From an uncultured Bacteroidales bacterium (GTDB taxonomy: Bacteria > Bacteroidota > Bacteroidia > Bacteroidales > UBA932), in contig CAJODR010000009.1 of the NCBI GenBank assembly GCA_905233275.1, positions 62,001 through 126,000 of the forward strand: a stretch of 64,000 bases of DNA, given 5' to 3'. The translations under genes and the position numbers were made by a program. The notes under the pieces were generated by a model. It was not told the origin of the DNA. It saw nothing but the letters and a program-made list of their open reading frames with translations, and searched no databases. Of the stretch, positions 1 to 8,752 are shown in pieces (within the stretch, counting starts at the first letter, position 1; every line of letters starts with the position of its first letter).

Positions 1-1
1 T

Positions 2-709
2 TCAAGAGCCTATTTAAGCCAGAACTCAAATTCCATTACCAAGAGAAATACGGACAATCGTACGAACTCTTATATCACTTTACCGGCTGGTCTTTCATGG
101 GACACTTTTGATTCAGAAGCGAACGCGTATGGACCTCATACGGATAACAACTGTTATTGGAAGGAAGGGAATCGCTATTACCGGGCTCAGTATCGTTCAA
201 ATACCACTCGCTATGCATTGACAGGGCAGCAGGGATTGCAGAATTATTACCCCACCAATCCCACCGGGACTGAAAACATGATCGCTCCGGAGATTCTGAT
301 AGCATCATCATACGGAAAGACAACATATAAATCTAATAATTATAATGCGAAATTAACGCTCGAAAGGGCTGCTATGCGCTGTGCTCTTTATCAGGAGGAC
401 GGTTATCCTGCGGGGCGCTGGCGTCTGCCGACGTTTGCTGAGGTGAAATTTATTATGATGCTTTCGACGAGTGAGCAGATTCCCAGTTTGTTCAATATGA
501 CCACACCAACTGATACTGAGGGTTATTGGTGTGCAAACGGAAGGGTCATTTTGCAAAACAATGTAGTGATGCTTCAGAATCCTCCAGGTACTGATCCTAC
601 CGCCCCCCGCTGCGTTTACGACTTGTGGTACTGGGGAGACAAGGATGATCCTACCAGCAGTTACGATACCTCCTGGGAAACTACTTGGCATCTTGGTGAC
701 AACGATTAA
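2..709 (+). CDS. Surface protein, C-terminal part (5' partial), FISUMP-like end domain
   Basis: The frame is open from the first base, so this is the 3' part of a gene that starts upstream of the window; an apparent TTG start at 218 is internal. The visible 235 residues are rich in Asn, Thr and Tyr. They end in a domain with a Cys-Ala-Leu-Tyr stretch followed by GRWRLPTFAEV, which resembles the GWRLPT core of FISUMP and formylglycine-generating-like domains common on Bacteroidetes surface proteins. The stop lies 12 bp before the next lipoprotein gene on the same strand, so the two are probably co-transcribed and may form part of a fimbria-like cluster. The exact family and ligand cannot be read from this fragment. 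Confidence 0.75.
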   Translation, partial: SRAYLSQNSNSITKRNTDNRTNSYITLPAGLSWDTFDSEANAYGPHTDNNCYWKEGNRYYRAQYRSNTTRYALTGQQGLQNYYPTNPTGTENMIAPEILIASSYGKTTYKSNNYNAKLTLERAAMRCALYQEDGYPAGRWRLPTFAEVKFIMMLSTSEQIPSLFNMTTPTDTEGYWCANGRVILQNNVVMLQNPPGTDPTAPRCVYDLWYWGDKDDPTSSYDTSWETTWHLGDND

Positions 710-721
710 TAAGACGGGAAA

Positions 722-3469
722 ATGAAAAGACTGCACTACATACTCTTTACGATTCTCGTTCTCGTCGCTTCTTGCGTTCGCGAGGAGATGCCGGTGGACG
801 AAAAGCCAGACTATGCTGACGGCCAAAAGGTCCGCATCTCCTTCGATCTCGGTATCCCGACCAAAGTCTCCGACTCCTGGGCGGAAGCTGAGGTAGAAAC
901 AAAGAGCTTTGGCGACCTTTCTGATGCGAGGCGGCTCAGTCTTAAGCTTCGCCTTTATGTCTTTGACGAATCCGGATTTCTCGTTGAGGCCCGGGATGCC
1001 GATTCCTACGAAAATGACAATTCCTTCGAATCAGCTCACCGTAATGAGACTAAATTCAGCGTAGAGCTCACCCGTTCTAAAAATAAAAGAACAATTCATT
1101 TCGTGGCGGTGGATGCCGGTGATGATGAGTTTGACGATGTGGTTCACGAGGCCTACCATTATGGCTCTGAAACTACATTCATGAGCGGTCTTAGCGTGAG
1201 CGGCGATGTTGATGCATATTGGGGCAGGATCGAGATGCCGGGTGGCATTGATGGCCCTACGGCTGATGATCCGGGTGTCCAGCCGACGACGTTCACCAGG
1301 GTCCCCATGATTAGAAACTATGCAAAGATAACCGTTGTCGAGCCGACTCTTGCCAACTTTACTCTTACGGGTTTCGCTCTTGTCAACGTCCCGACGCATG
1401 GCAGCGTCGCGCCATACAACTCCGCATCCGGAAGTTTCGTAAAATATTATTATGACGAGGATACCACGGACGACTATGAAAGGGAAGAGTCGGTGCGGAG
1501 TTATACTGAGATATTACGCATGGGATATCACGGAAGCCTTCCACTTGGAATCTCTGAATCCAACATGTGGAAATATTCGGTCAGTACGTTGACCGATGCA
1601 GACTTCACGAAGGCTGCCAAATATATGTACGAGAGCCCCAATTCTCTCGAGGGGACCAAAGGGAGAACTTTCATTTTAATCAAAGGCAACTATATCGATA
1701 CCGTCAATAACAGGACTTATAACAACCGGTACTACAAAGTTGATATTGTCTACAAGGATACTCGGCTTTATGAAGATACGGGCGTTTTTACGTACTACAA
1801 TATTCTTCGCAATTTCAACTATATCATCCGGGTCCTGGGCGTCTCCTTTGAAGGCTATGCTACTCCAAAAGAGGCCGCGGAAAAACCTGCGTCCAACAAT
1901 ATTTCTGCATCCGTTTTGGCAGAAGGCGTAAACAACGTCTCTGACGGAAACGGCTCCCGCCGTCTTTTTGTCAACAAGATTTACTCTCTTTATACCACCG
2001 GCGGAAGCAAGAATGGAGATCTCTCGGCAAGAGGCGTATTGTTTGATGACAACGCAGCTGTCCCTGGTAGAGATATGTTTATAACTGTTCTGGAGGATAA
2101 TGACGGCATTATTCAGGGTACTCCCTCTTTCGGGTCGGTTGTTAATGGCCATTATCCTATCAATCTGACTCTTGCTTCGGTCAGCTCCGTTCCCCGCACT
2201 GCAACGCTTCGCGTTTATTTCAAAGAAGGGACATATGAGACCCTTTACCGTGACATTACCATTGTTTTAAGGGAACCGTATGACCTCAGAGTTGACTGTA
2301 CCGATGTCGTTCCCAGCAATGTGGGAGAAGAAATTAATGCCAAACTGTTGGTTCCTGACGGTATCAACAAAGCCCTTTTCCCCTTGGTATTCCTTATTGA
2401 ACCGGCCAAAAAGTCTTTGTCTCCTTATGCATCCAAGAATCAGCTTGCCGTCCATGTCGGCAACAGCATCATCCCTGGATCCGAAACTGAGACATCCTTC
2501 CAGTTTGAGCGGGAGATTTCTTACGAACAGTATGTAGCATCGGGGATAAAGACGATAGGGACGACCAAATTTCGTATTATCAACTGTTTCTTCAAGACAA
2601 CAACCTCAGACAACGCGACGACGGTATATGCCAAGAATGAGTATTTCGACTTGGCAAACGCGCACGACTTGTTCAAGAATGGCAACCCGGTTTTCTTAGA
2701 CGGAGACGATGCATATGCAGAAGTATTCCCCTCCGACTATTATGGAGCTGGCAACAGTAAGCATTATGTTGATTTTAAGACAGTGCGGAATTCCGGGACC
2801 GTGAGTGTCACTTTGGAGGAAGAAGGAGAGGCGACTACAGTCTCCTACAATCTCTCCGGGGGCTCGAATAATGGCGACGGTACATTCTCACATCGGATAG
2901 AGTTGCTTACCAAAACCTTCAATGGAAGCAATTATAGAGTCTCGGTGGTGTACAACAACGAATTTGAGCAGACGATCAGTGGTACTGCCGTTCAGAAGAG
3001 ACGTTATCTGTACATCCCTCTCGGCAGTTTTGAGACGAATGTCAATCTTTCCAACGGTTATCTTAACGAAGAGTATTTCCGCACATGTATAAATACGGCA
3101 GATACTCAGTGGGCCGTATCCGGCGCTCAGGCGGAATACATGGGTAAGGTCTATATCACCCAGAGCGGCGTAAACTTTTCTTATGGCCGCGATGCCGCAT
3201 CGGATACCAACTACAGAGGCTGGAGATTTTCTGATAGCGACGGCTATCATATGGGTATTGAAGTCTTCCATCCGGGAATGAATCTGACAGAGGACATGGT
3301 GATTCACTTCTATGATCCCCAGTCTACAAAGAACGCCACATGGGTCGCCAACGCCCGGATCGGAGATGTGACCATCCGTCATGCAGTCGACTTCCAGGCC
3401 GGCGCTACTGAAGCGACAGGCACCTCTGCGGGTCTGTACAAGATGCCGTTGACGTTTGCCGAGCCTTAG
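722..3469 (+). CDS. DUF4906-type lipoprotein, putative fimbrial minor subunit
   Basis: A 915-residue protein with a lipoprotein signal: basic start, hydrophobic stretch and lipobox LVASC with Cys18. After the signal come a VRISFDLGIPTKV strand and segments such as RRLSLKLRLYVFDE and TIHFVAVDA. These recall the paired beta-sandwich fimbrillin-like fold of Bacteroidetes type V pilus subunits. The middle (about residues 330-430, with YYNILRNFNYIIRVLGVSFEGY) matches my recollection of the DUF4906 signature. The C-terminal half is mostly beta-strand with no catalytic motif. It probably sits in the outer membrane or at a pilus tip. It follows the partial surface gene by 12 bp. The family call is from remembered pattern, not a search. 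Confidence 0.7.
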   Translation: MKRLHYILFTILVLVASCVREEMPVDEKPDYADGQKVRISFDLGIPTKVSDSWAEAEVETKSFGDLSDARRLSLKLRLYVFDESGFLVEARDADSYENDNSFESAHRNETKFSVELTRSKNKRTIHFVAVDAGDDEFDDVVHEAYHYGSETTFMSGLSVSGDVDAYWGRIEMPGGIDGPTADDPGVQPTTFTRVPMIRNYAKITVVEPTLANFTLTGFALVNVPTHGSVAPYNSASGSFVKYYYDEDTTDDYEREESVRSYTEILRMGYHGSLPLGISESNMWKYSVSTLTDADFTKAAKYMYESPNSLEGTKGRTFILIKGNYIDTVNNRTYNNRYYKVDIVYKDTRLYEDTGVFTYYNILRNFNYIIRVLGVSFEGYATPKEAAEKPASNNISASVLAEGVNNVSDGNGSRRLFVNKIYSLYTTGGSKNGDLSARGVLFDDNAAVPGRDMFITVLEDNDGIIQGTPSFGSVVNGHYPINLTLASVSSVPRTATLRVYFKEGTYETLYRDITIVLREPYDLRVDCTDVVPSNVGEEINAKLLVPDGINKALFPLVFLIEPAKKSLSPYASKNQLAVHVGNSIIPGSETETSFQFEREISYEQYVASGIKTIGTTKFRIINCFFKTTTSDNATTVYAKNEYFDLANAHDLFKNGNPVFLDGDDAYAEVFPSDYYGAGNSKHYVDFKTVRNSGTVSVTLEEEGEATTVSYNLSGGSNNGDGTFSHRIELLTKTFNGSNYRVSVVYNNEFEQTISGTAVQKRRYLYIPLGSFETNVNLSNGYLNEEYFRTCINTADTQWAVSGAQAEYMGKVYITQSGVNFSYGRDAASDTNYRGWRFSDSDGYHMGIEVFHPGMNLTEDMVIHFYDPQSTKNATWVANARIGDVTIRHAVDFQAGATEATGTSAGLYKMPLTFAEP

Positions 3470-3490
3470 GCCCCGCAGCCCAGCTGAATG

Positions 3491-3913
3491 CTAAATATGC
3501 CCGCCGCCTTCGGAGGCGAGTTCGCGGTCGACGCGGTCTTTCTCCGCGAGGAGAAGGTCGAGGAGCCAGTCTTTCTGCTCATCGACGAGTCCGAGGTCGC
3601 GGCAGGCGGACTCGTAGCGTGAGAGGATCGCCTCCTGGTAGCGGTGGCAGACCATCGACTTGCGGATTTCCTCTTCAATAGTTTCGTGCTCGATCTCGTA
3701 GCTGTCCTTGTAGTACTGCTTGTACACCTTTTCCGAGGTGTAGCGCAGGCAGAATAGGAACATGCCGGAAGCGAGGATCACGATGCCGGTGATGCCGATT
3801 ACAAGCGGGACCCTCTGGATGAGGCCGAGCATGGCGAGGGCCGATCCGGCCAGGAATATGGCGAGAGCCGCCAGTTCGCTTTTGTGGTGCTTAAATATTG
3901 AGGAAATCTTCAT
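3491..3913 (-). CDS. Small two-TM membrane protein with coiled-coil tail
   Basis: A 140-residue protein starting MKISSIFKHH. The frame stays open upstream, but this ATG fits because it overlaps the restored end of the upstream TPR gene by about 23 nt, as in coupled genes. Two hydrophobic helices (about residues 14-33 and 36-56) are joined by a short QRVP turn. They are followed by a charged, Glu-rich helical tail (about 60-140), probably cytoplasmic and coiled. It is the last gene of the operon with the histidine kinase, response regulator and TPR protein, so a role in that signalling unit is likely, but no family is recognised. It ends 21 bp from the convergent DUF4906 gene. Confidence 0.7.
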   Translation of the reverse strand: MKISSIFKHHKSELAALAIFLAGSALAMLGLIQRVPLVIGITGIVILASGMFLFCLRYTSEKVYKQYYKDSYEIEHETIEEEIRKSMVCHRYQEAILSRYESACRDLGLVDEQKDWLLDLLLAEKDRVDRELASEGGGHI

Positions 3914-4027
3914 AGCCTGTGAGAGGATTTGTGGTGCGGTTCTGGAGGATTTTGAGCTTGTAGTCATTCTCGGCCTCCTTGGCTTCCATCGCCTTCTGGA
4001 AGGCGCGGCGGGCGGAGGTTCTGGCTG
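3891..4027 (-). other. Displaced C-terminus of the TPR membrane protein
   Basis: In the third minus frame, downstream of the T run at 4028-4032, the sequence reads as a heptad-rich helix (ARRAFQKAMEAKEAENDYKL) and then KILQNRTTNPLTGYEDF before a stop at 3891-3893. It continues the coiled coil of the TPR protein naturally and overlaps the start of the next gene. The full product would then be about 443 residues. The tail resembles a worn H-box: LQN followed by NPLTGYEDFL, against the LQNMSHEIRTPLN..GF pattern of histidine kinases, but without the His. Confidence 0.6.
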
Positions 4028-5223
4028 TTTTTGCGCCTCATTTCGTCGAGGTTCTGCCGGAGCTGCCACTGGCTGAGGAGAATTGCGGAGAATGCAATTG
4101 CGAACATCAGCAGGAAGCCGTACAGGATGGTCTGCTGGTTGCGGTAACGGAGCCTTTCGGCGGCCGCGCGGAGCTCGGCGTTGTTCATTTCGGCGTCGAG
4201 GATGGCGATGTCCTCGTTCTGTACCTTAATATATATGGAGTCTTTGTCGCCCATCAGCAGCCCCAGTTCGGAATACGCGCTGCGGAAATCCTGGAGATCC
4301 GCGTAGATGGGGTGCTTGAGATTGTGCCGCGCCCGGGACGTTGAGAGCGAATCCGCCTTCGTCAGGGCCTCGGCGAATAATACCTTGGACCTCAGGTACG
4401 CCACATCCATCTCCAGACGCTCGTCCTTCTCGGTCTGCACCTTGTATAGCGGATGGTTGACCAGCTTTTCGTAGCTGGCCATGAAATCGTCCGTGCGGCC
4501 CTGGGCGTAGTAGTAATAGGCCATCGTCATCTCGACCTTGATAGCCAGGGCAGGGAAGAATGACACGTATTCCCGAGCCCGGTTGCAGTAGTCGAGTGCG
4601 CTGGGGTATTCGCCGGATCGAATGTATTCCTGAGCGATGAGAATGTAAAGGTTGGGGAGTTCCTGCTCGACGGACGCCTCTTTGGAATACTGTGCCGCCT
4701 TGCCGAAATATTCGATCGCAAGATGCGAATTGGTCCTCTCGCTCTGGATGAGGCCCATGATCCGGTAGGCGTACATCGCACCGAGCGGATTGTTCTCTTC
4801 GCCGGAGAGGCGCTGCATGGCGCGGGCCTCGAGCATGGCATCGGAAGCGCGTCCGATGTGGATGAGGTAGCGGCAGTATTCGTCTATGACGGAATACATG
4901 TGGTCGCGGGCCTCTTCGTGCTTCATGAGGCTTTCCTTGATCTCGGCGACGCATTCGTCCATGCGGTCGTATTCGCCGCGGGCGTAACGTACGGGGAATT
5001 CAAGGGTGAGGGCTAGACAGCGTTTGCGGTAGTTGCTCTCCTCGACGCCGGCCTTGTAGAGCGAATCGGCGAGCACGAGGTTGGACTCCTCGTAAGGCTG
5101 CATTCGCCCGGAGGCATAGCGCTGGAAGGTCTTCTTGTCAGCGCCTATGCGGTTGACAATCTGGGCACCGGCGCCAAGGGCGATCAGTGTCAGCAGAAGG
5201 GTTGCGAGGATTCGCCTGATCAT
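3964..5223 (-). CDS. TPR membrane protein of a two-component operon (frameshifted 3' end)
   Basis: As read, 419 residues. There is a signal peptide (MIRRILATLLLTLIALGAGAQ), then helical TPR-like repeats over about residues 60-340 (for example NNPLGAMYAYRIMGLI, LPNLYILIAQEYIRSGEYPSALDYC). One transmembrane helix lies near 370-390 (TILYGFLLMFAIAFSAILL), followed by the start of a coiled coil (RQNLDEMRRK). The sensor kinase next door has the same layout up to its catalytic part. The last about 20 residues (SQNLRPPRLPEG...) look out of frame: a one-base gain in the T run at 4028-4032 would restore a coil-like sequence ending at 3891. Its start codon overlaps the response-regulator stop by 4 nt. 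Either a sequencing indel or a real lesion would explain the shift. Confidence 0.8.
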   Translation of the reverse strand: MIRRILATLLLTLIALGAGAQIVNRIGADKKTFQRYASGRMQPYEESNLVLADSLYKAGVEESNYRKRCLALTLEFPVRYARGEYDRMDECVAEIKESLMKHEEARDHMYSVIDEYCRYLIHIGRASDAMLEARAMQRLSGEENNPLGAMYAYRIMGLIQSERTNSHLAIEYFGKAAQYSKEASVEQELPNLYILIAQEYIRSGEYPSALDYCNRAREYVSFFPALAIKVEMTMAYYYYAQGRTDDFMASYEKLVNHPLYKVQTEKDERLEMDVAYLRSKVLFAEALTKADSLSTSRARHNLKHPIYADLQDFRSAYSELGLLMGDKDSIYIKVQNEDIAILDAEMNNAELRAAAERLRYRNQQTILYGFLLMFAIAFSAILLSQWQLRQNLDEMRRKNSQNLRPPRLPEGDGSQGGRE

Positions 5224-5639
5224 TTGTTCTTGGCTGCCACGAGCTGCATCTGGGTGATGATGCAGGTGAGGAGTTTCTCCATGATGATGGGCTTCATGAT
5301 GAAGTCGTTGGCGCCCATGTTGAAGCCCTTTACGATGTCCTCATTGGAGTTGAGGGCCGAAAGGATGACTATCTGGATATCAGCAGTCTCGGGGTCTTCG
5401 CGGAGGCGGCGGATGACTTCGAACCCGTCAATGCCGGGCATCATCAGGTCGAGGAGAATGAGGTCGGGTTTCTCGGCGGCTACGGCATCCAGGGCCTGCT
5501 GTCCGCTTGCGGCGGTGCGCATCTTGAAATTGAAGCGCGACAGCATCTTCTGGACGAGAATGAGGTTGAGCGGAATGTCATCGACAGCAAGTACATTGTA
5601 CTTAGAGTAGTCGTGGTCCTGTGCGTAAATGGGTATCAT
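5220..5639 (-). CDS. Single-domain response regulator (CheY-like receiver)
   Basis: A 139-residue receiver domain with no output domain. The acidic pair is Asp20-Asp21 (AVDDI), the phospho-acceptor is Asp64 in LILLDLMMPG, the switch residue is Ser94 in VILSAL, and the conserved Lys116 lies in FIMKP. It should be phosphorylated by the histidine kinase encoded 6 bp upstream. With no DNA-binding domain, it would act by protein contact, perhaps with the TPR membrane protein whose gene overlaps its stop by 4 nt (ATGA). It is cytoplasmic, and the order kinase-receiver-TPR fits one transcript. Confidence 0.92.
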   Translation of the reverse strand: MIPIYAQDHDYSKYNVLAVDDIPLNLILVQKMLSRFNFKMRTAASGQQALDAVAAEKPDLILLDLMMPGIDGFEVIRRLREDPETADIQIVILSALNSNEDIVKGFNMGANDFIMKPIIMEKLLTCIITQMQLVAAKNK

Positions 5640-5645
5640 ATCTGA

Positions 5646-7646
5646 TTAATTGTTTTCGGGTTTATCCAGGTCCTGGGGAGGGACTACGGGGACTTCGAAC
5701 TTGAAGCGGGCGCCGCCTTCGGTGTATGTGGTGTCGAGATAGACTCTCGCGCCCATCCTGTCGGCGATGTCGCGGCAAATGCTGAGTCCGAGGCCGGTAC
5801 CCTGGACGAAATCGTTGAGCTTTGTGAAGCGGTCGAATATGTGTTCGGCCTTGTCAGGCGGCACTCCGGGGCCGGTGTCCGTGACAGTGAATGTCACAAA
5901 TCCCGGGCACTCGTGTATGGAGCTTGAAAGGACAATCTTTCCCTTTGGCGTCTGCTTGCAGGCATTGGTCAGCAGGTTGATGATGATCTGCTGGACGCGC
6001 CTCGGGTCGGTGCGGAATGTGAACGGCTCCGGATCCTCCGGCTCGTAAGTCATGGTGACGCCCGGCTGGAGACGGTGCTCGGAGCTGGAAATTGCGGCGT
6101 TGCACATGAAGTTTTTCTCGCCTTCTTTGATGACGATGCGGTACTCGCCGGAATCCATGGCCGATGCGTTGAGAATGTCGTCCAGAAGGACGGTCAGCAT
6201 CTCGGTATTGTTGATGATATGACTGGAGAATTCTTCCTTCTCCTCGGGAGGGAAGGTGCCGTCGGGCAGCGAAAGCAGCTGGGAGAAGCCTACGATCGCG
6301 TTGAGCGGGGTACGAACCTCGTGGCTCATGTTCTGGACGAAGCGCGTCTTGGCGGCGTCAGCGAGGCGTACTTTCTCGTTGGCGGCCATGAGGTCTGCGA
6401 TCTGGGCCTCGTCGCGCTTTTTGCGTCTCACTAGTGCGCGTATCTCGAAAATGGTGACGATCAGGGCTCCTACGAGAATGACGGCGATAAGTATCATCAC
6501 TATCCCGGAGATACGCCCGATCTTGACCCGGAATTCGTCGATATCCCTTTCCTTTTCCGCGACTTCTGCCTCTAGGAAGCGTTTGCCGAAGCGGGCGTCG
6601 AATTCGACCAGGCGGATACTGTTGCTCTTTGCGAGTTGCCTCTCAATCTGTCCGACGATGCGTTTTTCGAGGTAGAACGCGATATCCTGCTTTTCGTGCT
6701 TCTCGGCGATATTGGCGACGAATTTTTCTTCACGTATGCGATTGATGGCGTTGAGGTCGGCTTTTTCGCTGTCAATTGTAGCCGAACCGTCAAGAATGTC
6801 GTCAATCACCTTGAAAATCTCCTTGTACGGCTTGGTGATGGTGTGGATCATGTCGTCCTTCATGCAGTAGTCACGGTACTGCCTGTAGGCGCTGATATTG
6901 TTGTCCAGGGCGTTGAGTACGGAATAGTAGTAATAGCACCGGAGCGTGTCGAGATGCTGTTTTGAATTGGCGAATCCCTTGTCGACATTGATCCTCATGG
7001 AGTCGCTGCCGACAGGGTAGGTGTCGGCAAGGTCGATATATGACCGGCAGATCGACTGGCGCAGGACGAGGGAGTCGTCAGAGGCGTTGTACAACTCAAT
7101 GCCGCGTTTGATGTGCCTCTTGGCCGAAATGTAGTCGCTCTGCGCGAGGTAAAGACTGACCAGGAAGCGGTAGCTCATCCATTCGCCGTAAGGCTCGTCG
7201 TTGGCGATGGCGATATTCTGCATCTCCAGGATGAGGTCGAGGGCTTTCTGCTGCTGGTTGTGGTTGTAGTAGTAGTTCTGGACGAGTTCGTAGGAATAAT
7301 AATAGTACTGGATATGCCCAAGTTTGCGTGCAACGTCCTTCAGCATCTCATGGGCGCTGACTACTTTGGCGTCATCCTCCTTGCCTTTGGCGGGGTGCGT
7401 GGCCTGCTTCAGCCGCTCCACATAATACAGCGTCTGCGCCTTGGTATCCCCCTTGGCCACCGCCGTACTCAGCAGCTCCGTGGTGACTTCGTCGAATTCC
7501 TTTTCGCTCCCCACCTTCCCCACGAGGCTCTCCGCCTTGCGGAACAGGGCATAACAGTCGTCGTCAAGTTCATAGGGGTTGTTCTGTGCCGCCGCCGGCA
7601 CCAACAGCACCAATATCGAGGCAAGAGTGACTATCCATTTTCTCAT
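5646..7646 (-). CDS. TPR-type membrane sensor histidine kinase
   Basis: A 666-residue kinase. The start MRKWIVTLASILV is chosen because it gives a signal peptide and lies 5 nt from a consensus promoter; the 70 residues upstream in the same frame are Arg/Pro-rich noise. Domains: signal peptide (1-20), periplasmic TPR-like helices (about 30-370), one transmembrane helix (about 378-402, IVMILIAVILVGALIVTIF), coiled linker, HisKA with His442 in QNMSHEVRTPLN, and HATPase_c with the N box (INLLTNACKQ), DTGPGVP and GTGLGLSI. It is a complete kinase with no fused receiver. The partner receiver follows after 6 bp. The input signal is unknown; TPR sensors in Bacteroidetes often read a partner protein in the periplasm. 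Confidence 0.92.
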   Translation of the reverse strand: MRKWIVTLASILVLLVPAAAQNNPYELDDDCYALFRKAESLVGKVGSEKEFDEVTTELLSTAVAKGDTKAQTLYYVERLKQATHPAKGKEDDAKVVSAHEMLKDVARKLGHIQYYYYSYELVQNYYYNHNQQQKALDLILEMQNIAIANDEPYGEWMSYRFLVSLYLAQSDYISAKRHIKRGIELYNASDDSLVLRQSICRSYIDLADTYPVGSDSMRINVDKGFANSKQHLDTLRCYYYYSVLNALDNNISAYRQYRDYCMKDDMIHTITKPYKEIFKVIDDILDGSATIDSEKADLNAINRIREEKFVANIAEKHEKQDIAFYLEKRIVGQIERQLAKSNSIRLVEFDARFGKRFLEAEVAEKERDIDEFRVKIGRISGIVMILIAVILVGALIVTIFEIRALVRRKKRDEAQIADLMAANEKVRLADAAKTRFVQNMSHEVRTPLNAIVGFSQLLSLPDGTFPPEEKEEFSSHIINNTEMLTVLLDDILNASAMDSGEYRIVIKEGEKNFMCNAAISSSEHRLQPGVTMTYEPEDPEPFTFRTDPRRVQQIIINLLTNACKQTPKGKIVLSSSIHECPGFVTFTVTDTGPGVPPDKAEHIFDRFTKLNDFVQGTGLGLSICRDIADRMGARVYLDTTYTEGGARFKFEVPVVPPQDLDKPENN

Positions 7647-7651
7647 AACCC

Positions 7652-7682
7652 CAAATATACTGAAAATTGATAAAATCTGCAA
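7652..7682 (-). promoter_or_regulatory. Promoter of the histidine-kinase operon
   Basis: On the minus strand there is a -33 TTG (7680-7682), a 20-nt spacer and a -7 TATATTTG (7652-7659), the Bacteroidetes consensus. The motif ends only 5 nt before the kinase ATG at 7646, so the transcript would be leaderless or nearly so. Confidence 0.7.
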
Positions 7683-7717
7683 AAATACAAACGTTTTAAA
7701 ACGCCTGCTGCAGCTGG

Positions 7718-8752
7718 CTATGGTTTCAGGACAGGCAGCTGTTGAGCTTTTTCGGGGTCGAGACGGGTGTAGGCGGCGTTGAGGTCGGAGGGGGTGACGT
7801 CGTAGTCGAAGTTGACGAGGCGGTCGGGGTCCTTGAGGGAGTGGGAGAAGAGCCACTTGTAGGGGGCTTCAAGGAGGAAGACGCGGATGAGGATGGAGTG
7901 GTTGCAGCCTTCGAGCCAGGTGAAGCGGAGGCGGTCGTAGTGACCGCTTTTTTCGAGCTGTTCGACTATGGATGTGGAGAACGATATTCTGGTGATGTCA
8001 TCGGCGACGCCGTGGATGATCCAGAGCGGGACGTCGCCCATGGGGGTGGGATCGCCGGTGAAGCCGCCGCACATGGGGATGGCGGCAGCAACGCGGTCCG
8101 GGTACTGGGCGACGACCTTGAACGTGCCCCAGCCTCCCATGCTCATGCCGAATACGTACAGGCGGTCCTGGTCGGTGCGATAACGTTCTGCTACCCAGTC
8201 GACTACGGCCATTACGCGGTCGGCGTCCCAGTTGGCGTCCGACGGACACTGGGGGCAGATGACCAGGGCGTCGATGGGACGTCCTCTTCTCAGGGCGTCA
8301 ATGCAGCCGTAGCGGGTGACCTGGTTGAGATTGTTGCCTCTCAGGCTCTTGCCGTGGAGACACACGAGGACGGGAAGGTCGGCTTCTTCGTCCTGATAAT
8401 ACCTTTCGGGGACGTACAGGAGGAAATTGTAGCCATTCTTCACCGAATCCTTGTAGGCGAGAAGCACGTCGCCGGTCCGCGGGCTCGCAGGCTCCGTCAG
8501 GGGAGAAGCAAGGTTTTCAGCTGCCTCTTCTGTCGCAGGTCCGTAAAACTTGCCGGGACCTGCGACATTATATGCCGCCAGTGGCCAGAAAGCGTCGCCG
8601 GTCCCCTCATCCAAAGCAGACCTGCGACGGCTGTCGGCTGTCGGCCCCAAAAAACGGGTGTTTTCCGGGCTGGAACTGGCCAGGAGGTCCGGAAGCACCG
8701 TGACGAGGGCCAGTAGGGGAATGAGGAGTATGATGGAAAACCGGGACTTCAT
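7718..8752 (-). CDS. Secreted alpha/beta-hydrolase (esterase/dienelactone hydrolase-like)
   Basis: A 344-residue protein with an N-terminal hydrophobic signal segment (MKSRFSIILLIPLLALVTVLP) and a low-complexity linker to about residue 95. The hydrolase domain follows: YNFLLYVPERY, the oxyanion region VLVCLHGKSL, and the nucleophile elbow FGMSMGG (Ser in GxSxG). A likely Asp lies near WIIHGVADD and the catalytic His in GCNHS. The layout is that of prolyl-oligopeptidase or phospholipase/carboxylesterase-like enzymes such as feruloyl or acetyl esterases. Its ATG overlaps the stop of the NlpC/P60 gene by 1 nt, so the two are translationally coupled. The substrate is unknown. Confidence 0.8.
   Translation of the reverse strand: MKSRFSIILLIPLLALVTVLPDLLASSSPENTRFLGPTADSRRRSALDEGTGDAFWPLAAYNVAGPGKFYGPATEEAAENLASPLTEPASPRTGDVLLAYKDSVKNGYNFLLYVPERYYQDEEADLPVLVCLHGKSLRGNNLNQVTRYGCIDALRRGRPIDALVICPQCPSDANWDADRVMAVVDWVAERYRTDQDRLYVFGMSMGGWGTFKVVAQYPDRVAAAIPMCGGFTGDPTPMGDVPLWIIHGVADDITRISFSTSIVEQLEKSGHYDRLRFTWLEGCNHSILIRVFLLEAPYKWLFSHSLKDPDRLVNFDYDVTPSDLNAAYTRLDPEKAQQLPVLKP

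Noticed and set aside
7647..7856. 70-residue N-terminal extension of the histidine-kinase frame
   Set aside because: It is Arg/Pro-rich, lies upstream of a consensus promoter, and precedes a normal signal peptide at 7646.
7742..8716. Long + strand frame opposite the esterase gene
   Set aside because: Low-complexity Gly/Val/Glu translation typical of the antisense of a GC-rich gene; the minus strand has hydrolase motifs.
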